Shown here piece after piece: positions 14,342-24,720 of a stretch of 64,000 nucleotides of DNA. Each line of letters starts with the position of its first letter. Within the stretch, counting starts at the first letter, position 1. The translations under genes were made by a program, and so were the position numbers. Under the pieces are notes generated by a model. It searched no databases, was not told the DNA's origin, and worked only from the letters and a program-made list of their open reading frames with translations. Source of the stretch: Haliotis asinina (lineage: Eukaryota > Mollusca > Gastropoda > Lepetellida > Haliotidae); assembly GCF_037392515.1 (NCBI RefSeq), contig NC_090283.1:25622249-25686248 (forward strand), in the 5' to 3' direction.

Positions 14342-17300
14342 TGTGTGTGTGTGTGTGTGCCTCTGTGCCTGTGTGTGCATGCCACTAAACTATTGACATA
14401 TTGGGAACATATTCGCCCAGTTATTCCTTTAAATAGGGTTGGTGAGTGTGTTTAGTTTAACGCCATACTCAGCAATATATTTGGCTTTAAGACATTTAAT
14501 ATGCGGCAAAAAAGGTCAAATGTGAATCGAAGATAGGTCCCAAGAACTTGGCCTCCTTGACCACTTTGATTTGGGTACCACTTAGAAATAGTTCTGGGTC
14601 TTTATGGGGTTTGTATTTGCGACAGAAGTGTACACAATTGGTTTTTGATTTGGAAAATTTAAAGCCGTTTTCGAGATACCATTTATTTATTTTGTTTAAA
14701 CACAATTGTAGTTGCCGTTCAATAGTATACATATTTTTTTCCCACGATAAGAAATGTTAAAATCATCCGCAAATAACGATCCATCTATTAAATCGTTTAA
14801 AACTTTAGATAAACTGTTGATCTTTATGCTAAAAAGAATGACAGACAAAATACTGCCTTGTGCAACACCCTGATCCTGATTGTAATTGTCCCAGTGACAA
14901 AACGTGTTCCTTTTTCTTATTTTAATATCAAGTATTTTAGAGTATTTTTACTGTAATATTTTAACATAATTTATGTATATATTTATATTGTCCACTTTTA
15001 TTGTAACATAAGTTTCAAGCTTGGCAGGTTATTATTCATGTAACAACATCTAGTTGTCAGGTAAACAACTTGTAATTAATATAGCTCACCTAGTCAACCG
15101 CCAATTCATTTAATTAGTATCGTTTCATAGTTCTCCATGCCATTGTCATAAGTTTCAAGCTTGGCAGACGTTAGTCCGTTAATCTCTTATAACAACATCT
15201 AGTTGTCAAGTAAGCGAGCTTGTAATTAATATAGCTCACCTTGTCAACCGCCAATTCAATTAATTAGTATTATTTCATAGTTCTCCATGCCATTGTTTAA
15301 CAAAATCATGTAGTTAGGTTTAATTGTTAAAGTAAAAGTCTAAATTATAAATAACGTAATTGAGTCTGCTGACGTAGTTTCCTTAGCTGCGAAGAGCTAT
15401 AAAAGTCGGGTCTGTGTGCAACCTATGTCACACTTCCAGAACTGTGGAAACTACATCAGCGACTCCTCATCTTTAACTGTTATTTTATTATGTTTTAAGG
15501 TAAGCAACTATGTTTTATTTCGTAACTTAGTCTATTTCAATCATCAATTAAGTCTCTTTACATATTGTTAAGTCAGACAGGATAAATTTAGTATTAAGGT
15601 ATAATGTTAATGTTTATGTTCAGTCTTTGTTGTTTGTGTGAAACGTTATTTATGTATGTACAGTATGGTTCAAAATTATTGAGAATAGCTAAAGTATTTC
15701 ATATTATTAAACGAGAACAAATCAGATAAAATTGAATGTATTGTGAAAGTGTACTGACCTTTTCATGTTGGGTAGGTAACAATTTAATATTTTATCAAGT
15801 CTCCTTGAGCTTCACGGCACAGTCTAAGACGGGTAGGCATACTTCCTATCAGAGAGGTTAGTGTCTCGTGAGTTATGCTGTCCCAGTATCGGACCACTTC
15901 TCTCTTCATGTCTTCAATTTTTGTCAACCCCTTTTGATTCACACATTCCTTCATCATCCCCCAAATGTTCTCAATGGGATTTAAGTCAGGACTATATGCA
16001 GGAAATGGTAATGCAGTCACATTTTTCTCCTGAAACCACTGCTTGGCATGTTTTGCGGTGTGTTTAGGATCATTATCTTGCTGCAAAATCCAGTCATTTC
16101 CATAAAACACATGTGCACTTGGAAGGAGAAAATTATCTAATATGTTAGTGTAGCGTTGACTTGTCAGATTTCCCTCAAACACACACAGCGGGGTCGTTCC
16201 TAATAAGGACATCCCTCCCCATACATGAAACTTTGGGCTGTATTTAGGTCGTTGATACAACGGTGCTGACGCAGACTTTGTCCATATTTTCACATTATTG
16301 GGATATACCCATATTGAGCTTTCATCAGTAAAAATCACATTTTCCCAGTCAAAGTTTTCATGTGCCAAACACGACTCAACACGCCTGTCTTTATGTTCTT
16401 GTTTCATGAGAGGAGAAGGAATTCCAGTCTTTTTCTCCCATCCAAGATCAATCAAATTTCTTCTAACTGTAGATTTTGATACAACTGTTGATCCCCTTTC
16501 TATCATTTCATACCTGATGTTGGAGATGCTTGCCCTTTGCTTTTTAGACGCTAAAATTCCCAGCCGGACGCGATCTGAGAAGTCCAATTTTCTGGGTCTC
16601 CCTGCTCCTTTCTGGTGCCCAAAATCCTTTCCCTCTTTAAAATTCTTCCTAATCCTATACACAGTAGAAAGAGGAGTTCCTGTTCTCTCTGCCAATGTAT
16701 TTACATCATCAATTCCTTGATTACACAACTCAAAAATCAACCTTCTTTTATCTTCAACAGACATTGTTGACAGTGCTGAGGAAAATGACGTCTGCTACAA
16801 ATTCAGGGGAGGTAACTCTAATTGTACTATACTCAGTAGGCCAAGAAGAGTTACCTCCCTTATACCATTACTTAGTTTTAAGTATCAGTGAATCAGTATA
16901 GGTGTTAGGATAGCTCAAAGTAAGAAGAAAAATTCTCAATAATTATGAACCAGACTATATGTTTTATTTATTAAGGGACGAATCATTATAATAATTATCT
17001 TTCTTGTCTCCTTTAGTAAATATTCCAACTGACTGTAAATATTGAGATGGCTACTGTGTACAAAACTATTGTCTTTACATTGAAATGCCAATGCAAGGTG
17101 AACTAAATATCATAGATAATTGTTCATTCCTTCATATTTGCAGGTGCGTTGTGATGAATATATTCCAAGTCATAATTAAATTTGCCATTAATTGCATTAC
17201 CACAATGTGAATGTTTAAAATGAAATGTTATCTTTATATTATATTTGATACTGAATATGGGAAGTCATTGTTAATGATTTGTGTATCTGGTAAATGTATA

Positions 17301-20300
17301 TGATAATGAAGAGATTTGAGTGTGTGATATGTATTATGTTGTAATGGTCACACTTCCAGAATAAACTGTGGAAACTACATCAGCGACTCCTCATCTTTAA
17401 CTATTATTTTATTATGTTTTAAGGGTTCTTAGTGGTGAGAAAGAGCACTTTCTCATAATGATCAGACAGGGTAGAATCCGCACAGACCTGGAATTGTCTG
17501 TCATTTAAATAGTTGAGTACAAATTCAGGCAAACGATCTTGCAACCCTACGTCATGTAAATCTCTTAAAATACCACATTTCCAGGTTGTATCATATGCCT
17601 TCTCAAGATAAAAAAAAGATAGGGACAGCGTGTTGTTGATTGATTAAAGCTTTTTCAGCAAATGATTCTAAAGGCATTAAGTGTTCGACAGTACTTCTAT
17701 TTTTACGGAAAACACATTGTATATCGGTTATTGGTTTCCAAGTACCAAAACAAGTCGAATATTTATCACGCGTTCCATGATTTTGCAAACACAGCTAGTT
17801 AGTGAAATTGGTCGATAATTTGACAGATCCGTATGATCACGTCCAGGTTTAGGTATTGGTACTACTACAGCGTCAGCCATGAGGGAGGAAAGTTACCCGA
17901 TGTCCAAATATCATCAAAAATAGTCAACAGAGTTTGAAGACAGGATTCTGGTAATTGCTTCAGGAGTTGATTATGTATGTTATCAGATCCTGTAGCAGTA
18001 TCATGAGCTTGTTCAAGAGCGGTAAAGAGCTCGTGAACAGAAAATAATTCATTATAGTGTTCTCCAATATCAGAACTGAAGTTAATCATTTTCTTTTCTT
18101 GTTTTGTCTGGTATTGTTGGAATTAAGTTACATGATTAGAAGAGGAGGAGTGTGTAGGGAGGGTTTCACCAAGTTCGCAATATCTGATTTATCGGTAAGT
18201 AATTGATCTCCATGTTTAAGATGATGGACAGTAGATTTAGTACCTTTATCTTTAATTTTCTGGACCATGTTCCATACCTTGGACATGGGTGTCCGAGAAT
18301 TTATTTTGGATACATAATTTTGCCAAGATTGGCGTTTGTTCTGTTCTGTTTTGTTCTGTTCTGTATGCTGCGTTTTAGCATTTAAAGTTTTGAATTTATT
18401 TAAATATTGCACCATAGGATGGCGACGGAAATAATGTTCTGCTTTTTCCCTTGCCTTCCTAGCTTGTTTGCATTCATCGGTGAACCATGGTTTCCGGATA
18501 TGTGGAACTGCAGAGGGCTTTGGTATACACTCATCAGCTACGGAGTTCAATTCATCAGAAAACATTTAATAGCATCAGGAACGTCAATAAGAGGGCGCCA
18601 CCTGCAATGGCGACGGGCAGACGTGTTTAACAACATGGGAGTAGATATCGAACTTTGGAGAGTGCGTATTGGTTTGAATGTACAACCTAAAAGGACAACA
18701 CTTGCATGGTCTGAAACTGTCAAATGGATTTTGTGCAAGACAGTTACAAATTCTACTATGTATTGGAGTTCTATTGATTCTAAGCGGCAATGTGGAAAGC
18801 AATCCAGGGCCACGAGGGACACGCCAGAGTCGACTCACACAGTCACGCTCGGGTGTACACGTGGAGTCAGCAGAGCAGAGCGAGCATGACATCACCTCTA
18901 TCCTACACACTATACGAAATGACTTGCAGCTGCTACACAGTAAGTTCGACAAATTTGAAAAATCACTGGAAGACATTAAATATGACCAAAATGAGATGTG
19001 GAAAATAGTGGACAAACTGGAAGCAGAAAACAAACTAATGGCCTCCAAACTTGAAAAAGTGGAAGCCCAGTCTAGGAGGGATAATTTGATATTTTTTGGA
19101 ATAAAGGATAATGTAAACGAAAAATGGAAGGAAAGTGAAGAGAAAATCAGAAACTTTCTCGCTGATGAACTTAATATGAGTGACAGTGACGTGGCAAAAG
19201 TAGGAATTGAAAGGGCACACCGGTTAAATACAAAGCGCTCCCCTCGGCCTATTTTAGTGAAATTGTCTTCCTTCAAGTGCAGAGAAAACATTTTTGAGGC
19301 AGCTAGAATATGTCTTAAGGGAAATAAGACACTTCGCCTGTCCCCCGACTATGCTCAGTCTGTGAGACAGACGAGGAGAGTATGTCAGAGACTACCGTAG
19401 TAGAGGAGACGATTGTTATATCTCATATGATAAACTGATCATTAATGGCTCTATGTTTAAATATGACTGGTCCGGGAAGACTCTAGTGGAAATCGGGAGA
19501 CAACACCACATGCTACCCTCCGAGAGCCGACCCCCCACCCGACAGCCCCGAAGCGAGCCCCACCAGGAGACGGGACAGTCCCGACCCGAGCAGACGACAC
19601 AAAGTCGCAGATGCGCGTGAGAGACCCAGCCCACCGCGGGACTTCGACAGATAGGAGTGTGGCCGAGGCCATACACATTCACAAGTTATGTACAATGACG
19701 ATCTTAATATTGCTGAACAAGGCAATGAAACACATACCACCATCCCTCTATCATTCTTGTCTTGGAATATTAATGGTTTATATTCCAAAATCCATGACCT
19801 CAGTTTTCTAAATGATTATGATGCCTTTGCACTAATCGAAACGTGGGCAAAAAATGCTACTGACTTTGCTTACATTTTTCCAGATCACATATGCCACCAA
19901 TGTGTACGGGAGCGGCTGCACAAAGTGGGTAGACACAGCGGAGGTATCGCTATATACATCAGGAAGTCCGTGTCAACACTTTTCACCCGTATCCACAGTG
20001 AGTGGACAGACTGTGTCTTCTTCCTGACCGATGTACCCTCCCAGTGTAACATCTTTGGCTTTGTGTATGTACAAGATGCTGCAACCACAGCAGCTAACTC
20101 TTGCGATTGTACGGGTATTGAACTTAGTTATTAGTTATAAAAAGTTATTTTGTCTCATCAGAGAATACCCCAGAGCTGTATTTACACTTTTCGGTGATAT
20201 GAACTCTCGTATTGGCAGGGAGCAGTGCTTTATCGAATATGATAATGTTTCTTATCTTCCAATTGAGGAAGATGATTATGACTTAGATAGTTTTCGTATA

Positions 20301-23300
20301 TTACGAAATTCACGAGATGGAGTCGTTAACACTCAGGGTAAACAGCTTTTAAACATGTGTAGAAACTTCAAAATACATGTTCTAAATGGGAGATCAGGCT
20401 CTGATAGACTAGGAGATTACACTTTTATAGGCGGTCAAGGAAATAATGTGGTCGACTATTGTATTGTGCCTAAAGAAATATATCATCATTTTATTAATTT
20501 CAAAATATTAACAAAAACAGACTCTGACCACCTCCCACTAGCAGTTGACATGACTAGATCACGTGACACCGCTGCAGCGCGTGCAGCAGGCGCCCAGCTT
20601 CACACCGTCCATCACATACACAGGCACACGTGGCGAACAGAATATAGGGGTAAGTTCCCCGATATATTAAAGCAATCCCTTACTTATTTCTCTCAACAAT
20701 TTGACCGTTGTATGCATGTAAGTATAGACGCTGCTCTAGAATCTATTCAGACTTTGTTTAGACATTGCTTTGCGTATGCAGATAACAAGGCTACCACACC
20801 CCAACAACTAAAACCAAGCACACGAAACAAGCAACCCAGATGGTTCGACAAAGACTGTGAAAGATCGAAACGAAACAAGTATACACTTCTTGATACTTTC
20901 AGAGTCACTAACCACCCGGCACACTGCAAGCAATATATCGAGGCCAAAAAGGAATTTAAAGCCCTATGTAAACAGAAAAAAACGTTTGAAAACAAAATAA
21001 CAGATGAAATTGTAACTGCAGCAAAAAGTAAATCATGCAAAGAGTTTTGGAGGTCAGTCAATAAGTATTGTAACACCACCAGCACACAAACAAATATCAC
21101 CCCAGAAAATTGGTATAAACACTTTAGCAACCTCTTCAACCCTCAAACTAATTGCACACAGTTTGATATACATGTACGAACAATTCTTGAAAGTCACGAT
21201 GTATCTAGTTGTGAACAATGTAGAGATTGTGATGATATTTTGGGTGACGAGATCTCAAATGATGAAATTTTGAATGCAGTTAAGAAATTGAAAAATGGTA
21301 AATCACCCGGGGCCGATGGTATTCCAACGGAGGCCATCAAGGAAACCTGTTCGATATTATTACCTTTTTTATAAACGTCTTTTCAACGAGATTCTCAACA
21401 CTGGCAATTTTCCAGATTCTTGGAACCTTGGTCTTATCGTTCCGTTACACAAAGCGGGGGATAGACAGGATCCCAATAACTACAGGGGTATTGCCCTACT
21501 TGATATACTTAGCAAAGTATTCACAAGTATTCTAGACACACGTATAAAACTCTGGGCTGCAACACAGGACATAATCTCCGAATCTCAAGCAGGCTTTAGA
21601 GAAGACTACAGTACCATTGACCAAATATTCGTATTAAATGGGATTGTCCATAAGTATATAAGGAAAAAACGCGGAACATTTTATTGTATTTTCGTTGACT
21701 TTAAGAAAGCCTTCGACACTGTTGACCGAAATAAGCTTTTATACATATTCCTCAATAATGGATTACATGGTAAAATTAGCTCTCTTTTACATTCTATGTA
21801 TACTTGCACAAAAGCAGCGGTTAGATGTACGAAGTACAGTATGTCTGAAATATTTAACCCAACGACTGGAGTACGACAAGGATGTATCTTATCACCAATT
21901 CTGTTTATTATGTACGTCGATGAATTAGTCAACGACATCATAAATAGCGAGTACAGCGGAGCTTTTATTGATGAGACCATAAATGCACTACCAATCCTTT
22001 GCGGATGATGTAGCTATATTTGGTGACAGCGTTGTGAACCTGCAGAAAAAGATTGATGTCCTAGAACAGTATTGTACTAAATGGGAACTGGAAATTAACA
22101 CAAATAAGACAAAGGTTATAGTCTTCAAAAAAGGTGGCAGAAAGCTAAAACAGAAAAAATGGTCAATTGGAACAGAGAAACTAGAAACTGTCTCCTATTA
22201 TAAGTATCTGGGATTAACGCTGTCTTGTAGAAATGTATTCACAAAAGCTTGCGATGTTTTATGTAAGCAAGCAGAGAAAGCATTGTTTCCTATTAAGAAA
22301 TTCATGTACAGATACAAAAGAATACCGTTTGATATTCTCTTCAAAATCTTTGATTGTAAATCCAACCTATATTATTGTATGGAGCAGAAATTTGGGGAAC
22401 TGTTATCCGCCATGAAATAGAAAAAGTACACTCAAAATTCTGTAAAAACGTACTACACGTGGGTTATCATACACCGAACAAGGCGGCTTTAGCCGAATGT
22501 GGGAGGAGACATCCTCTGCGTGTAAACTACATGTCACGAGTTGTTTCATTTTGGGTACGTCTGCTTCGGCAACCGGATTCACGTTACTCGCGTCGCGTGT
22601 ACGATATGCTTAAACGTTTAGACGATAACGGGGATGGCAACTGGGCTTCGGCAGTACGGTCAATACTATTTCAACATGGCCTTGCTTATGTATGGCTATA
22701 CCAAAACGTTGGGAATTGTGAACTGTTTCTAAATATTTTCAAACAACGTTGTAAAGACATATACTACCAGGAATGGACACAGGATATAAGGGACTCCAAA
22801 TCACTGCACATGTACTCTACTTTCAAATTAGACATTGCTCCAGAACTGTATTTGACTGCACTCTCTTCTCAACATCTGCGCAGAGCTTTAACAAAATTTA
22901 GATGCGGCTCCACTAATCTGAAAGTAGTTGGGTATAGAAGATCTAAAGACACTGACCTGAGTTTAGCCATGTGTGACTATTGCAAATATACACCAGAGAA
23001 TGAGTATCATGTGCTGATGAAATGTCCTCTTTATGCAGCAGAAAGAACCCACTATATACCAAGTATCTATTCCATGAACCCGGATATACATAAATTTATA
23101 CATCTTCTAAATACTAAGAACCATAACATTATGCTCCGTCTTGCAATTTTTGTAAATAAAATCTTGTCCAGGCGCTCTGCAGAAATTTAACACAAAATGT
23201 CATTTTGTACTATTGGCCTCATGGCCATATCTACGAAATAAACCTGTCTGTCTGTCTGTCTGTCTGGAACGTCAATAAAACGTTCAGGGTTACGTTCTTC

Positions 23301-23768
23301 AGCGCACAGTGTTTCATATAAAGCCCAGTTAGCTTTAAATCTCCCATTATAATACAGGGCTGCGGGGGTTGATCGTATAGAGCTTGAAGATCAGTTTTGT
23401 GATACGTTGGAGACGGAGAAATCTAGTTTGGTGACAAACATAAACATTTAAAAAATAACATGCATCGCACACATCTGCAGCAGCGACCCAAACAGTATCA
23501 CCACAAACAACAATACCACAGTCAACATCGGTACGCCAAACAAACGGCACCAAGTTCAGTATATCCAGTATATGTTTGCCCTCACACATGACCACCCGAG
23601 TCGGTGATCGCACTGTTAATCAGTGTACTTTCTGGTTCGGTCTGTGTAATGTACAATTAAGCCACGAGGACGAATTATTTCTGAAAAAACGAAAACACGA
23701 AAAGCAGATCCTGTAAAAGTATAAACAGTCTCACCTGTAATGATAGCAACTTTTCCACTAAGAGCCAT
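10874..23768 (-). CDS. Short-chain dehydrogenase/reductase (classical SDR), copy 1, nine exons, 257 aa
   Basis: Exons in coding order: 23735-23768, 14105-14235, 13742-13837, 13285-13423, 12863-12903, 12519-12588, 12160-12196, 11231-11291, 10874-11038 (774 nt, stop TGA). All have GT/AG borders and the joined frame is open. It should be a cytosolic NAD(P)(H)-dependent oxidoreductase; the substrate cannot be told. Visible motifs: TGSSSGIG cofactor loop (residues 11-18), NNAG (89-92), YVMSK (Y154, K158), a PG after strand 6 (184-185) and C-terminal GECFRADGG. The catalytic serine position (141) reads Thr, inside I-S-T-S. Every exon length and phase equals that of copy 2 at 45322-50955, which fixes the start and joins. 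Intron 1 is 9.5 kb and filled with transposons. Exon 1 is assigned by its match to copy 2; a closer undetected exon 1 is possible but was not seen. Confidence 0.88.
11994..12042 (-). pseudogene. Decayed duplicate of SDR exon 7
   Basis: Inside intron 7 of SDR copy 1. The block resembles exon 7 with its flanks (12130-12200): both carry CTTTTCTGGGTGTACTT on the + strand, then an imperfect match to the coding part and GGTTCTGTGG. The relic has lost the splice donor and the reading frame. The upstream stretches (about 11925 and 12070) also look alike, which suggests a local tandem duplication of about 130-200 bp followed by decay of one copy. Confidence 0.55.
13600..13680 (+). repeat. Fragment of the LINE 3'-UTR fold-back module
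   Basis: AGGGTCCATGCAGGTAGCAC followed by AAGTAATGTAAGTCTCCATG matches the inner part of the fold-back segment found in LINE B at 40655-40768 and in the LINE tails at 28150-28270 and 58625-58745. It lies in intron 3 of SDR copy 1. No coding content. Confidence 0.6.
14308..14359. repeat. (TG)n-(GA)n-(TG)n microsatellite
   Basis: About 18 bases of TG repeats, then about 15 bases of GA repeats, then about 18 bases of TG repeats. It lies just upstream of SDR copy 1 exon 2, within intron 1. Confidence 0.95.
14440..14478 (-). mobile_element. SINE tail fragment
   Basis: GTGAGTGTGTTTAGTTTAAC followed by GCCATACTCAGCAATAT is the reverse complement of the shared SINE 3' tail. It abuts the 3'-truncated end of LINE C. 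Confidence 0.55.
14479..14886 (-). mobile_element. LINE C, 3'-side fragment (I/Nimb-like, reverse transcriptase region)
   Basis: On the minus strand it encodes a broken stretch like the LINE B reverse transcriptase from QDQGVPQGS-like motif B' (here a damaged QGVAQGSI) to KVVKEAKFLG and LTF-LPHIK. It has frame changes (for example LTFFAAY) and ends abruptly at about 14479. It continues in LINE C at 17456 after the insertion 14887-17455. The duplicated TAAT (14883-14886 and 17456-17459) marks the junction. Dead copy. Confidence 0.85.
15007..15295. repeat. 140-bp tandem duplication
   Basis: Two near-identical units starting CATAAGTTTCAAGCTTGGCA and sharing CAACATCTAGTTGTCA, AATTAATATAGCTCACC and TTCATAGTTCTCCATGCC. 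Part of the 2.57-kb insertion. No gene. Confidence 0.85.
15661..16957 (-). mobile_element. Tc1-like DNA transposon, complete (1297 bp)
   Basis: Terminal inverted repeats: the left end reads CAGTATGGTTCAAAATTATT and the right end, reversed, reads TAGTCTGGTTCATAATTATT. Both are followed by GAGAAT. TA dinucleotides flank both ends (15659-15660 and 16958-16959), as expected for the Tc1/mariner target. One intact transposase gene lies within on the minus strand. The 1.3-kb length is usual for the family. Confidence 0.93.
15784..16764 (-). CDS. Tc1-like transposase (DD34E), intact, 326 aa
   Basis: Cut-and-paste transposase that binds the element's terminal repeats and moves it into TA sites. N-terminal helix-turn-helix region (about residues 10-45) and a GRPRK linker (55-59) precede a second DNA-binding helix set (about 60-110). 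The DDE catalytic core follows: D147 in IFTDES, D230 in LQQDND and E265 in NPIEN, with 34 residues between the last two, the Tc1 spacing. VWGGMS at 181-186 is also typical. The frame is open from ATG to stop and the length is near the usual 340 aa, so this copy may still be functional. It sits in antisense-to-LINE2, sense-to-SDR orientation within SDR intron 1. Nothing shows expression. Confidence 0.95.
   Translation of the reverse strand: MSVEDKRRLIFELCNQGIDDVNTLAERTGTPLSTVYRIRKNFKEGKDFGHQKGAGRPRKLDFSDRVRLGILASKKQRASISNIRYEMIERGSTVVSKSTVRRNLIDLGWEKKTGIPSPLMKQEHKDRRVESCLAHENFDWENVIFTDESSIWVYPNNVKIWTKSASAPLYQRPKYSPKFHVWGGMSLLGTTPLCVFEGNLTSQRYTNILDNFLLPSAHVFYGNDWILQQDNDPKHTAKHAKQWFQEKNVTALPFPAYSPDLNPIENIWGMMKECVNQKGLTKIEDMKREVVRYWDSITHETLTSLIGSMPTRLRLCREAQGDLIKY
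17456..18590 (-). pseudogene. LINE C, middle part (reverse transcriptase upstream half), broken
   Basis: Minus-strand segments match LINE B ORF2: 18565-18128 (ECIPKPSAVPHIRKPWF, KINSRTPMSKVWNM, STVHHLKHGDQLL), 18089-17865 (FSVHELFTALEQAHDTATG) and 17788-17603 (IQCVFRKNRSTVEHL). Frames change between segments and stops are present. A small CTGTT expansion at 18337-18371 disrupts one segment. The copy is cut on its 5' side by the LINE2 insertion (target duplication GGAACGTCAATAA at 18578-18590 and 23266-23278) and resumes at 23279. Confidence 0.9.
18678..19400 (+). CDS. LINE2 ORF1 protein (RNA-binding, 2A-like N-terminus), 240 aa, probably truncated by frameshift
   Basis: Residues 24-35 are hydrophobic (QILLCIGVLLIL) and lead into SGNVESNPGP at 36-45, a 2A-like ribosome-skipping motif whose usual Asp is Asn here. 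Residues about 70-130 are rich in heptad-like Leu/Lys/Glu (coiled coil). Then comes an L1-ORF1-like RNA-binding region (SRRDNLIFFGI, IERAHRLNTKRSPRPILVKL). Near 19370-19400 the frame ends, while the next frame continues with SYDKLIINGSMFKYD, which looks like the rest of the same domain. So a one-base shift probably truncated this copy. Such ORF1 proteins coat the LINE RNA in the cytoplasm. Confidence 0.8.
   Translation: MYNLKGQHLHGLKLSNGFCARQLQILLCIGVLLILSGNVESNPGPRGTRQSRLTQSRSGVHVESAEQSEHDITSILHTIRNDLQLLHSKFDKFEKSLEDIKYDQNEMWKIVDKLEAENKLMASKLEKVEAQSRRDNLIFFGIKDNVNEKWKESEEKIRNFLADELNMSDSDVAKVGIERAHRLNTKRSPRPILVKLSSFKCRENIFEAARICLKGNKTLRLSPDYAQSVRQTRRVCQRLP
19688..23190 (+). pseudogene. LINE2 ORF2 (endonuclease + reverse transcriptase), frameshifted
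   Basis: Open pieces in changing frames: 19688-20134 (endonuclease start, SFLSWNINGLYSKIHDL, ALIETWAK), 20031-21374 (FGDMNSRIGREQ, DSDHLPLAVDM, GKSPGADGIPTEAI), 21295-22008 (PNNYRGIALLDILSKVF, QAGFREDYSTIDQIF, FVDFKKAFDTVDR, GVRQGCILSPILF), 21983-22420 (FADDVAIFGD, the catalytic motif C) and 22375-23190 (C-terminal domain with CDYCKYTPENEYHVLMKC). The breaks fall near 20110, 21360, 21990 and 22400. The catalytic residues are preserved, so inactivation is recent. No RNase H domain was seen. Confidence 0.9.
23266..23425 (-). mobile_element. LINE C, 5'-truncated end
   Basis: After the LINE2 target duplication, the minus strand matches LINE A around 34110-34190 (GTTTCATATAAAGCCCAGTT). It then jumps by an internal deletion (about 275 bp relative to LINE A) to the segment equal to 33750-33825 (TTTAAATCTCCCATTATAAT). 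Similarity fades at about 23425, which marks a 5' truncation. Confidence 0.7.
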
Positions 23769-24720
23769 TTCAACAGCAGGTGACTTCTCAAAATGCCTGT
23801 TTTACTGGGATTCAAAGTCCTGTCGCCCTTGAGGTGACTGCGGTATCTAGAGCAGAGACTGGTCACGTTACACATCACGACGTAAACACCGGTGCAATTG
23901 TGTGATGATTCAACCCTGAATAATGACTTTGCTCCTCTGTTTCTTGTCGGTAAGGCAATGACTGAATACTTTGAAATCTCCCAGCACAACCCGAACGCTG
24001 AGCTGCCTGTAGGATGTCAAAGCCCTGTGGGTTTTGCAATAGCTTTTACGGGAACGAGTGATGTGATTGCTTCATCTAGGAATAGGTCAACTGTGGACAT
24101 ACGAGCACACTTTTTCGGCTATTGCCTTTGTGTCGTGATTCTACCTTAAATCATGACTTTGCACGTCTATGTAAGACAGTCTCGATGACTCGATACTTTG
24201 TAATCTTCCAGAACTAATTTAATCTTTCACCTGCTTGAAGAGTGTGTACAGATTAGACGTATTGATAGATTATTAAAGACATTTTGCCTATTTACATTTT
24301 AAGGAGCTCACAGAGGGAGGATATAGCATGTATATTTAAGGACATTGCGACAACGAGACGGGACTTTGTGCACACTGACAGACACTGACATGTTTACACA
24401 CTTGTTGCTGTGAAGGACCTGCTTGATGTATGTTGTTTAGCTTAGGATCAGATACTTGGTGGTGCTCTGTTAAATGCTGAGTCGGGAATAGACAAATTCG
24501 TCAGTGAAACTATGAGGTACGACCAAGGCCGACACAGAGGGAGCTAAGTCAGGTAGCCTGACCACCACATCCATTACAAAAAAGGTGAAATCACCTCTGA
24601 ACTGGAATTACCTCGAAATGCCGTTCTGCTGACGAAGGAAAAAACTTCTGCATAAAGCCGCAACTGACAACATTTTGAGGTGTAGCCCAAATGGAAATCT
24701 GGAAGAAACACGCAGGTCTG
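23769..24720 (-). promoter_or_regulatory. Upstream region of SDR copy 1 (duplicated block)
   Basis: Non-coding sequence upstream of the SDR copy 1 start. It aligns with 30178-30890 over several hundred bases: GAGCAGAGAC-GGTCACGTTA, then CATCACGACGTAAACACCGG, TTCAACCCTGAATAATGACT and TTGAAATCTCCCAGCACAAC occur in both. A part also resembles 51275-51340 upstream of SDR copy 2 (CACAGAGAAAGGATATA-like). It must hold any 5' UTR and promoter, but no TATA box or other site could be fixed. Confidence 0.6.

Larger units (their letters stand above)
14887..17455. mobile_element. 2.57-kb insertion of unknown class inside LINE C, carrying a Tc1-like transposon
   Basis: It interrupts LINE C between two copies of TAAT and starts TG and ends CA, as integrase-type insertions do. 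Inside are a 140-bp tandem duplication (15007-15146 and 15147-15295, each starting CATAAGTTTCAAGCTTGGCA), a TATA box (CTATAAAAG, about 15397), and a block of about 75 bp at 15429-15500 that recurs at 17349-17423. The first of these is followed by a GTAAG donor-like site. The right end carries the perfect inverted repeat TGAGAAAG-AGCA-CTTTCTCA at 17436-17455. No coding region apart from the nested Tc1 element was seen. It could be a non-autonomous LTR-type element; the class is open. Confidence 0.55.
18591..23265 (+). mobile_element. LINE2: APE-type non-LTR retrotransposon with 2A-like leader (CR1/L2-like), 4675 bp
   Basis: Flanked by the 13-bp target duplication GGAACGTCAATAA, so the copy seems full length or nearly so. 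The order is a short leader (about 87 bp), ORF1, ORF2 (endonuclease, reverse transcriptase, C-terminal zinc-finger-like end), a 75-bp 3' UTR with AATAAA, and a (TGTC)n tail. It inserted into LINE C in the opposite orientation. ORF2 carries several frameshifts, so the copy cannot move by itself. The clade is inferred from the 2A leader, the lack of RNase H and the microsatellite tail. Confidence 0.88.

Noticed and set aside
14887..17455. Helitron
   Set aside because: The end hairpin hinted at it, but there is no TC start or CTRR end, and a TAAT duplication flanks the insertion.
20747..21139. 130-codon minus frame
   Set aside because: Antisense shadow of the LINE2 ORF2.
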